Shown here: positions 1 to 11,100 of the stretch, in pieces | How positions within the stretch are numbered: position 1 is the first letter of the stretch | How the letters are laid out: the number at the start of each line of letters is the position of its first letter | Source of the DNA: Opisthorchis felineus | Taxonomy: Eukaryota; Platyhelminthes; Trematoda; Opisthorchiida; Opisthorchiidae | Direction of reading: 5' to 3' | Length of the DNA: 64,000 bases | Assembly: GCA_004794785.1 (NCBI GenBank) | Contig: SJOL01008389.1 | Location: 560,385 to 624,384, forward strand | Made by a program: the position numbers and the translations under genes | The notes under the pieces: generated by a model | Told to the model about the DNA's origin: nothing | Database searches by the model: none | The model's input: only the letters and a program-made list of their open reading frames with translations

Positions 1-1928
1 GGGCATTGCATTCCGTAATGACACTCATCGATGAAGTACAATACTTTTTCTCCTATGACTTTATTTTCAACCAGCCGAGCTCATAGAAACTATTCTTGTT
101 GACACAACGGACAGACGGCAATCTCCCTTGAGACATGATGGTACATGTAGCCCTCGCAAGGCTGAGAAATCGGGTCGAAAAGAAGTAAGTGGAATGAAAA
201 GTATGTATTATATGCTACTTTCTATTTTCAAGTAGTTACTCAAAATAGCAATTCTTGTAGATTGAATTCCTCCTTGCACCCCAAACGTCAGGCTGCTTGA
301 GACTTGAACAACAATGTGAAGCGTAGCCAGTTGAAGTCAAACTCGAGTGCTGTTTTGTTCTGCCTCTGGTGTTAGGGTCCTTCAGCAGGTCAGTATTACC
401 GTACACCTCGCACCAAATACTACAGACTGCGGCAATTCGACGTTCCTGTTATGTCCCAATCGCATAAACAATCATGAAAACATTTTTGGTGATGGAAGTT
501 TTAAATAGTTTACTCATATCGACAAAGAATAAACTGAAACCCAAAATGAGATCAGAAGAATCTCCTGATTTCGTGTACTTCATTTGACCGACGACTGGGG
601 ATGAGCAAATCTGTTACAGCCAACAGAGGAATAATCGTTGTCTTCCGTCAGCTTAGTTAAGATAGATTCAACTGGATTCAGTGTATTTTCCTGAATTCTG
701 ACTCATTGCTCATGCTAATTCTAGCATCCCACCTTTAGCCAATCTCATGCGATCGACCTCATGGTCCGTTCGAATTGTGGTTGCCATACCACTGTGGGGT
801 CCTGGTGCATGAATTAGGCATAAGGAGTCAGGATTTCTTCGGGCTGATAAAATGAAGTTTCACAATTTCGGTTAGTCTGTTGTAGCCGTTTTTCAGTGTT
901 AAGTCCTAGTTGGTCAAGTAAGTATTTCTCATTCCGGGATAAGTTCTCTCCCTTTCTAACTACCCACTTATTTATCAGAATGTCAGCATTTATTCAAGGC
1001 AAAAGCGAGATGAAAGTTTTCGCGGTTTACTTCGCACTTGAACGTAGTCCACTGAAAGGTCTGTCAAACGAGCAGCTAATGTCCTCGAAAGGAGCCACTC
1101 CTAAGGTTGCTGAAAAATCTTCGGCAGCCCATGACCGGTTTCACCATTCTTGAGGCTCTCCAGGTAGACTCAATCTCTGAGTTTCCGTCAATCTTGTGTT
1201 TTACTTTAGTATCATAAACGACAGACAGCTTGGATTCAATTGGGTTGCTTGTCACAACCAAATTGGCGAATAGTTAACCCCCTATTCATTCAGCATCCAT
1301 TTTTGCTTACAACAGGCAGCAGTTATAATAAAAAAGGCCTTTAATTTTGTAGTGGCATGATCATCAGCTTGGTAGTTCAGTTTTTTCCGGCCCACGGTCA
1401 ATTCGTTGAAAAGTTCCTAAATTGTATCCATCTTAAAACCCATCCAATTGTATTTTAAGAGACAGTTTATCTCAATGCTAATGAAGCTGTGTGCTTTTCT
1501 TCAGACCACTGATCTTGCTGCTCGCACTCATAGGGTTACAGTCCGTTATGGCATGAACTTTTCACTAGACCTCCTGGAGAATTAGAAACCACTGAAAACG
1601 CTCAACCAAACGTAGCGAGATTCAGTGTACTGAAATTCACTTGTTTCCCGTGGATTCTTCTCACCGCGCCATGTGTATCGCTGGCTGCTTCGGATGTGTA
1701 GGTCAGTGCAAGCTGATGTATTCCAGGTGTTGCTCGGGTAGGAACTGAACGATGAATAGTCACACACATTAGCCTGACCTTTTTGGTCAGCCTCAGAATT
1801 GAAGTAAAGTGGGTTATTATTGTTATAAATGGGACACGCATGTAGCAGTTCTATCTGGTCCACTGAAAAGAAACGATCTTGCTAAAATAGGCGTTTTGCT
1901 AAACAGGTCATTTCTATCCGCTTTTCAG
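1..1928. other. No confirmed gene
   Basis: Apart from the repeat at 1100-1270 I see only short scattered ORFs. The first confirmed exon begins in phase 0, so an upstream exon of the plus-strand gene should lie here or further left, but none could be chosen. Confidence 0.5.
1100..1270 (+). repeat. Diverged copy of the 60.8-61.4 kb repeat family
   Basis: The stretch gttgctgaaaaatcttcgg, cagcccatgaccggtttc, gagtttccgtcaatctt and acaaccaaattgg follows the same order as the block at 60970-61085, with substitutions and an insertion. It is an old copy of the same element. Confidence 0.55.
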
Positions 1929-2128
1929 AATGAAAGAGACAACCGGGATGATCTGGAGATGTGTTTGTCGTTTTTGGGAAAAGCACCTTCAATGGATTTT
2001 AGTGACATATTGAATCCAAGAACTCCGCAGTCAATGCATCGCCTCGGCTATAGTCCACTAAAGACGCTGAAAGACGATTTCGTCGGTGATACTAAAGAGT
2101 GCTCAGCCGAATCCAGCTCCTATTTCAA
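1929..2128 (+). CDS. Plus-strand gene, exon a
   Basis: The acceptor is a strong pyrimidine run ending cttttcag and the donor is gtgggt. The exon begins in phase 0 (NERDNRDDLEMCLSFLGK) and ends two bases into a codon, which the first base of the exon at 3519 completes. The product has SPLKTLKDDF and Ser-rich segments and no recognised domain. The phase-0 start means at least one more exon to the left, not identified here. Confidence 0.6.
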
Positions 2129-5100
2129 GTGGGTCGCGTTTTGGTTTCATGGTGATTCCGTTATAACTTAGTGTTTACGCCTTAAGTCCAGAGGCAAGTT
2201 GTGCCTTAATCACGAACATTCTTCCCCTCAAATCCGGACAGAAGTGGTTTGCAAACAAGCTTACTGCCCTGAAGTTGAAGTTAATAAGTCATGTTGTGGA
2301 CAGGAAGCTGTATGGATGGGAAAACATGGAGGATTTACTATTAAGGATCAAAATTCACAGCACACTGACCTCTAACTTAGCATTTTCTTAGTGCAGCTTT
2401 GTTTCCAAAGTAATTTGATCAACCACTTAATAAGAGTGACACCACATTTTGGGTTCCTATGTGGACAGTGTAGCTCGACGATGAAAAAGTTGCCTGCGCA
2501 ATAAGATCCTAGTTGAGGGTGAAACAACCGAGAATACTTCGCGATAATTTGAATATCCATACTCCCTTCTCACGAAAAAATATCTAATAGACTGCACTGA
2601 CTGCGAAAAAACAACTTTGTCTTTAATGTCGCATCAGAGGAGCACACTCACGTAAAACCACACAGAATAACACCTTACCACTTTGGAAGTGACCAAACTT
2701 CTCCCCAGTAAGAACCATCAATGGGAAAATGTCCCTTACTCCCGACTCAGATTTGTCCGTCGACCGCCGCACCAGAATAACTAGTGTCACTACCGATGCT
2801 GCTGGACATAAACCACATTGATTTTTTGCTCAGTAGTCTTTATATGGAATGTACTACACGTCAGCATCTGGAATAGCCGTACTGAGGCTCCATTGTGGAA
2901 AGTAACTAGGCATGACTTCTCGGTATTTACGGCGTCTTTTACAACTGTCATTGTAAACTTGTGTTCTAACTTCAGTTACGCATAAATACTAATCGCTTGT
3001 GGTGTAGTAAATGATGGCATTCATCAACCACGAAATAATCGAGTTGATGCCATAGTGCATGTCACAGAGCTTAGCAAAGCTGTTCTTGTTCCTTTAGCCT
3101 CTCGGTCGTAGAAAGGAAATAGTGATGTGACCGTAAATTGTGGGAAAATATAATTTGATCAGTCTGCATTTTGCAGACTTTCTTATCTAAAAATAAATTA
3201 TACTTCGCTGAAAGATCGAATCTCTGCTTCAACAAGTAGGCTTCTGTCCAAAGATCCACCCAAACTCAAGATCGAGAACATATCGTTCCTCACGTGTTTG
3301 CTTAAGAAAGGTCAAATTCAGTGTACAAGCCACGAGTAGTGTTACAGCACTTGAAATGCTGCGTCATATAAAGCTCTGAACATTCCTGGGATATGCAACC
3401 TTGTGTTGAACAGGTTGTTAGTGACTTACGGGTTCTAACTACGAATAATTGAACGTATTACCCTGTTAGAACTTTACTTTTTCACTCTTCACAATCATGT
3501 CCACATTCGTTATCCTAGCGGATGCGGAGAAAAGCTGCTGACCATGGATGAAAGTGTGCAGGATCGAGCTCCCATTGGTGAAAGCGAACTGTTCAGTTAT
3601 TTGCATAGTGACACAGCCCCAAAAGAATACAATTTTCAACTACTTGAAGAGCCAAATAAAGCAACGGAGCGGGATTCTGAATGTCAAACTCGTCGACACT
3701 TACAGGAGAATTACAGAGGCAAAACATGGCACAAGCCAGAGAACTCAACCTCATACGGTCCGACGAACAACTCGTTATCAAGAGTTGCCGCCTGGGTAGA
3801 TTCCATTGTCAATCCCACCAGTCCTATTCCATTTGCGAGTCCCTGTGAGGTCCAGCACACCACACAAATGCATGAACCAACAGCCCGTGAGAATTTGTTG
3901 AGGGCATCCACCATTCCTCGACAGAATGGAGTACACGACTGTGGTCCAAATCCCATAATTTTCTGCACTACATCCAGTGTTTCTGCAGCGTCCACAAATG
4001 AACGCATTCATCCTTCCTACGGCAATCCAAATTCGTCTAATTCATACAACCAACACAACTGTGAAGTCACCCAATCCCAAACGGAATCATGCAGAAACCG
4101 GTAAGTTTAAAAAATAGTATTGTTTCTGAATTAACTAGCATGGGATGATCGCTCAAAGTCCGCGCATAGCCCATTACCGGTGTTACTGATCACGAGGAAT
4201 TGCATCGGTCTCCAGGTTCAGCAGTTTCGTCGTGCATATGGGCTTAATAGCATTGTTTTCATTTTGTACAAAGAACGAATCTTGATTTTCGAAACTGATC
4301 TACCAACGTAATTTGTCCTCAGGATCTCACAGGAGTTTACTCAACTGCATTTCCGTCAAGGCTTTCCTTTCCATATTACTGGTCAATCTAATTTCACGAT
4401 TCAGACTGCTGGTTTCGTGGAAAAAAGATTTTCCCCTCTCCAGCCACTCCATGTGGGAACGACGATGCCGTCGGACATAAACAAGTCTTGATACAAATCA
4501 GGTCGTATTTAGGGTTGGAATATCACGTGATTCTACGAGGCTCACATGATCTAGTTGTTTGTGTTCCCGATGCTGTCGCCACTGGTATCATCGGTCTTTT
4601 CGGCACTTGTGGCGGTGCTGGTTTCTTTGGTTGTCTGGTCAGCTACATGATGTCACGTTTTCAAAGCGCCAGACCGCCTTAAATTTGCTTGCGAATCTAC
4701 TCAACCTGGGAAGAGAAACACGGAAAAGACTGCTTGATGTTTCCTAAAATAATTGTTGAAGCGCAGAATTGAGATGGAGAATCGATTGTTAGGTTATCAA
4801 GTGTTTGTCACACAGAGTCATCCAAACCCGTTTGGAGTGACCGAGAGGCATCAAATTGCATGACACGTAATGCAAATAATCGCCGACGTGTATCCCTTGA
4901 ATGCCGAGAGAGACCCGAGATCGCAACCTCCAGGTTAGTATTAGCACAGTACTTCTGCTCTGTAGCTGGCTGGTCATTGTTCAGTCGTTTCGTTCTTTTT
5001 GGACTCAATGACGGTTCTCATCTAGTGAATCCTCAGATAGATGTGTGTAGAATCTTACTCGGTGGTTGGAAAAGATTAACTGAAGAGTTCCACGCCCAGC

Positions 5101-8100
5101 AAAAAAAGCTTTCCGTCTATCAAATATTCACCTCTAAAACGCAAATGATCTGACCACTTGACCAGCCAGAATACGTGTGCTCCGGTACCATTAAGTAGAT
5201 AACAACCAATGGACGTGTAGTTCTCCTGTTTTCAACCGTTGGTTTTAGTAGTATATTCGATCTCCATACCGTCACACTCGCTGTGGATGATCAGGCTGCT
5301 TGTCACATTCGTGCAAGACTTATTTACCACCCATCGATTACTTCCTCGAATATACGAGATTTCTCGTGAAAGTGATACGTGCAGCATTCTGCTACTTTGG
5401 TTAGTCGTCCAGCCCACACGTAGGTGCAGTGTGGGTCACGAAAAGTAGCATCCCGATAGAGGCGGCTTGAAATTTGCTTCCTGCACTATCAGCGTATTGA
5501 AGATCTACTAGTGAAATCCACTAGAGCGGAATCTGTGACTTCTAGGGTCATTAAGCTAGTCCACCGAAGACCGAAAATTAGAAGCATGAGTGAATACTAC
5601 TGAAAATTTGATACTTCCTATCCTAAATTGTTCACAAAATACTTGTTTATGTTCTCAAGGCAGTATAATGTGACATACTTCTGATGCTTATAACAATCAC
5701 TCGTTTGGTCAGCAATGAGTACTTTAATAGATCGCCGTTCTTTTAGATCGGATGCAACTGAATGTAGCTCGTTTACCTCTTACAGGAGTTTGACTTACTG
5801 TAGAGGGGGTCTAGTGACAGCATAGTGTTGCACAATGTTAGGACAACAAGGTATGTTACTATAAGAAGAGTCAACAATGTTAGCTTTAGGTAGGTGCCGG
5901 ATTTGTAGGATAAGTATTCACATCAGGTCAACAAGGTGCTTCGACCACCAAATTGGATTTTGGCTGCCACAAGTGTGTCAGGCACTAACCTGGAACCGTC
6001 GGTCAACAGAATAATGGCCCGACTGTCTGATGTGATCCAATTATCACTGCACTGTTAGTTTCGGCTGGTTACGTGTAACAGACTATGTACACGAAGCTGC
6101 CTACATGAATCCCACCCACTTATTTTCCTTGGATTTTTGTGTGGTTGCTTCGAGTTAGTTGATGTAGTAAATGACAGGTCTCGAAATTGTATGTTTAATC
6201 CGGTTATCTTTAATGCTAAATTTTGGCTAATGATCTATATTTTAGAACTCCATCAAGACTTGTCACTCGTCCAGAGATGTTTGGCTCACCACACCTATGT
6301 GATAAAATGCGTAGTCCACGGGTTTCCAACGGGTCTTCAACGCACACATTCCATGAGGCTGTCACTCCCAGCCAACAAACACACCTCTCTACTGCCCTCA
6401 CAAACAAGCTGCAACAAAACCCTGTGTTTTCCCCACCCAATAATCAAGACCTTGGAAACTTCAGCGTAAGCCAACAAATACCGCACTGGAATATTCTGCA
6501 GCCTGATTCCTTCTCCCTCCCAAGGTGTCCACAAACAATAGATACTACAAAGCACTTAATTAAAGCGAATGTCTTCCCCTCTACGGGCGACCAGGTCCAA
6601 AACTCAACATTAGTCAGAGAGCGATGCCCCGATCGTCACACAGCCGATTGTACAGGGTCAATTCAAGCGAAGGAACTGAAGGACTCCAAATCCCAAAGAG
6701 GTTTTCGTTTCCCCAGTTTACCCATCTTCCGCAGTTTCAGATTACGGAGAGATCGGAAAAAGGGAAAATTACAGGCTGCTGATCCATTGCGTGTCGATGA
6801 GAACAAATTAGCCACTCAGTACCCCTGTACGATCTATAATATGACTAGATTCGGTTCTCCCCTATCGCCTACTAGCCTTGCAGACCTCAGAGAACGATGC
6901 CATAGTTGTTCACCAACATCTCCTATGCGTTCAACACGCGCGTGTGCGTCTTCTCACGTGGCAGAGTTCACTCCAGGAGACCTCAGCTCGTCTGTTGCTG
7001 ATTCACCTCAGTTGGTTTTGAAGTCAACTACACTGCAGTCTGGGACCTCAGTAGGAATAAATGCATCAGATTTTGCATACCAAAGTGTTAGTAGTGGGCC
7101 CATACTGGGTGTCAGGGCAACAAGTTCACCATTGGTAAAGCAATTGTCAAGAAAGGAATCATATGGACGCCAGCAGCAATCTTTTCACCTTTTGCGGAAC
7201 GACCAAACTGAAGGAACCCTTCCGGTGTCTGCGTTCTCACACCAAATGGGCAACACTCAAGCTCTTTTCGGACTGCCAAACAGCCCATCAATTCCTTTGA
7301 ATTCTCCACAGTAAGTCTACGTGCACTGATTTTATCCAGCTTACTGTAATGTTGCAATATATATATATATATATATATCCTAATTAAGGTCGGCCGTTTT
7401 TTCTATAAACCGGACTAAATAAATTCTTTCATCGTCAAATAGACGGCAGACATCATGCTGTGCTTTGTGTAAGTTTCAACTTATTGTAATAATGATGATA
7501 TATTTTTATTCCTTCTGCTCGCATTAATCACTGCTGAGGCATTATGATGCAAACTTGGCCGTAGCAACGCGAAACCGTCACACACAGCGAGGAAAATTCA
7601 AAGGCCATAACCACTAGTGATAGATGGTGTGACGGGGTGCCTTGCGCGGTTTACTCGATTGTGCTCGAGGGTAGTCGATTCATAGGGTCTCTCAGAATGT
7701 AGAAAACAAGGGATTGGAAAAAAGTGGGCAGCCAAAGGAATGAGAGCTGTGAGCACTGCAATGAGACGATTCAAATGAGTTTGGAAGAGTATATACAACG
7801 GAAGAAAATGAGAAACTGATTGTTTGTGGTGCGTTAGAGTAAAACCTTGTTTTGTTATATTTCAGATTAAGTAGGTTGGGCTTATCATCCAGTAGGGCGA
7901 CATAGGTTTGCACTGGTCGCTGAAGTAGAAACTAGCTACCATCCCTTCAACCTTCGACAAAAATCAAGTTTGCGTCCTTATTCAGTGACTCACTGCGTAA
8001 GTGTTCCGCACTGTCATCGCAGTGACACGATGCCTGAAACTAACTCTTACAACCTCGAAGAAATGACCTGTATATTTGTATTGTCTTAACAATACATCTG

Positions 8101-11100
8101 CTTAAACGTATTTGCAGTCGTTTATCTTAAACATGTTTCTCAACTACGTCATTCTGATTTCTCAGCTGATTGACCTCTCAGACCAGTGAAATACTTTCGA
8201 TGGAATCTCACTGTGCTACATTCATACAGTCCCAGTAATTGGTCACTCCTTGGGATGTCTAACAATTCTACCCAACCATTGTTGAGTTGGCCGTATAACA
8301 GTGTTTTATCTGAGGCCTTACTCTCCTCCGCTGTCTTGTCAAAGTGGTAAACTTTTCAGGTTGTCCACAGATTCACCACTTGAGTCAGCGTTCCCTTTGT
8401 GATGTTCTTGACTGCTCTTTATATCGAACAGTCAGTTTTCGAGTAGACCGATGGAGATTTCAAGATTTGGGTCCAGTCATTTCTTACAGTTGCAATGATT
8501 ATTTGCCTTTATTCTCTTAAAATTGTGTAGCTCCTTGATTAATCCCATGAGTACGCACTGGCAAATTTAATCCTTGTAAATAAATAGCAGTAAACGTGAT
8601 GATATAACTGGATAGAAGTTTTACTTCCATTATCTAGTTAACTTTTACTTAATGGGATGTTGTCATAGCTCGAAAGCAAGTTGTTATTGGCCGGCAGGTG
8701 CCCACGCTGAGGTCGAAAATCAGAGTGGTCATCCATTTTTTTGTAGCTATTCGTCAGTTTTTTCTTCAGATTTGTGTGCTTTTGATAGTTTTGGGAGCAA
8801 AAATCATACAGGTAGACGTATTTTTTCATCCGCTTTCACTCATAAAGTTTCAATTTTCGGGTACTATGATTACCGTAGTTATTTACGAGCAACAGAGGAG
8901 TCATGTGATTTTCTCGCGGGAGGCATATACTTTCAGCATAAGCTGGTATGGCGATACATGCAGTCTGGCGGAGGGTAAACGTCATGCGGGAAAACACAAT
9001 ACAACCACTGTTTTGCTGGGAAATATTTTCAAAGTACCCGCGTCACCATTCCTGTAGTCTTAGTTTCAAACTGAATGAGGAGATAGCTATTTTTGTGGCG
9101 TTTCAATCTGTCCGGAGGATGATAGCTCCTCTATCCGTGCGTACATGGTAATACAGCGCAGGGGATGAGGATTTGTTGGAGGTTGAATGGTAGTGGCTGA
9201 ATGTATGTGGATAAACCGACGCCAAGGCCTTGAATTGATACTTTTTTAGGCTTAGCTAATCAAATACTTTCCATACTCTTAAAAGCGAACCGCGCAATCA
9301 TCCGTTTGCTCTGTTCGTTGGTACATTCGTTTAAAGTTCGTAGAAAATTAACCAACTTTTACTGACACGTTGCAAACCAAGAGGCACTGTATCCAAGTCT
9401 CTTCTTGTAGACAGTACTTTCCACCACAGTTTGTATAACTGGAGACTCAGCACCCGATCTATAATTTCTCGCGTCAAGATCAGTCAATCTGCGATGTACC
9501 TGCGGCCTAAAGCAGACTGATCGATGGGGTGAATCTTTCTTCACTGATTTTAGGTTAGAGCATCAGACACACCCCAGACTGTTTAAGAAGTCATCGGAAA
9601 GGAGACTGGACCACTGACACATTCCCTCATCTGCTGCGGCTGCAAACGATCCACATAAATTTCTCACGAATCTTTCAGTGAGGCACAAACAAGTTCAGAT
9701 TTAGGTGTTAGTTCCGTACTTTCCAGTATCTCCCCAAGTAATGGCGATCAGACACCTGGCGCATTTGTCTGTTGACCATATAGTCAAGCTCAGTTTGCCC
9801 CATATAGTATGTACCACTTATGAACCTCAAAATCAGCGAGATCTCGGCTTAATTTTCGCACTTTAGGGTGCGTTACTTTGGAAAATTAGCTAGATAGTTT
9901 GAGTGACACGAGTAAGACATTTCAAAACTGGTTTTTGAACCAAAGAGTCGACTTATTGATTTTAACCAACGAATCTGAGTAAACTAGTTGACAAATTAGC
10001 GCCCCCGTGGCTGGATCAAAAACGTCCTACTTGGTACTCCGTTCTAGAGTGTTTGGAAAACACTGTGAAGCTATCCGATTTATAGCCTAAGCTCTGTTTT
10101 ATACATGGCAGTTCGGGCTTCGTCTCCTCTGATTCACACACCTCGCCTTTCACTTCTAGCGTACACACTTGACGGCGTTCCTTCTCCACCCTCCGTACAT
10201 TCCAATTGAAAGGAAAAAAACGGAAAAATGTAGACGGAAGAATGAAGCTGGTGGGAAATCAGGACACAGAAATCTTGCAGTCTGTGTGCCATAAACAGTT
10301 TCAGGGAACAATCCCCAAGGAAAGGCGTGATTTCCCGTGGTCCCAATTACTTCGCCACTAAGTCTCGTTTAAACAAAATACCCCATAAGAAACAGCGCTT
10401 TACTAAACGTCTGCTTGTGCAGACGGTGTTCACATGGATTACTTTCTTCACCCAAACTTTCGTGGCATAACAACTGACTTTGAATTTAGCACAACATGAT
10501 TGTTTATTGGCCAGAAAGGTACAACTACCTTGCAGACGTAACCGATCTGTCTTGTTGATCACCATCATGTTGAGAGGACATCTGTATCTGGATTCACTTT
10601 ACCGGATCCTGCCAACTCAGTTCTACTTGGTACTACTCTGTTTTATTGATAAAACTTTGTTTCATCGTGGAACCCCAATGGACGCCACGTGATTATAATG
10701 CACGTTCCGAAAAAAAAACTACTAGTCCCATAAACCAATTCTGCTTCACTGAGCTATGTTCACTCCCTTTATGTTAGCCGAGCACCTCATAGAGGATAAA
10801 ACGTCGAACAAAGGTTTCAATTTAATCGGTCCTAATGCTAGTCTGCAATGCAATGTTGACAGTACTAATGACGTCTCTTAGTTATTGCGACATTTACAGT
10901 ACACTTGCTGCGGCTAGGTTAGCATGAATCTCCCAGTTAGGTTGCGTGTCTGAAAATCAATAAAACTCCGAAGGTGTGCTCGCTAACGATTCAGTGGGCT
11001 AAGTTAAATGGAATCAAAATGCTACAACTTCGTTTGATTTCATTCACTGGAAAACTTCACATACATTTCCTTTTGGCAAATCCGGTCGGACAGTAAGAAG

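Noticed and set aside
3711..4011. Minus-strand ORFs over exon b of the plus-strand gene
   Set aside because: They are shadows of a compositionally biased coding exon, with no splice or domain support.
6216..7357. Other-frame ORFs over exon c
   Set aside because: They are short, fall entirely within the 354-codon frame and have no domain content.
8638..9057. Plus- and minus-strand ORFs of 60 to 120 codons near 8.7 kb
   Set aside because: They overlap each other and a repeat fragment, with hydrophobic low-information sequence and no recognisable motif.
9551..9690. Exon-like stretch after cactgattttag in the plus-strand gene intron
   Set aside because: The frame needed by the neighbours reads LEHQTHPRLFKKSSERRLDH then an in-frame TGA. 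It resumes in plausible sequence and meets a gtgagg donor, but the stop rules it out as a normal coding exon.
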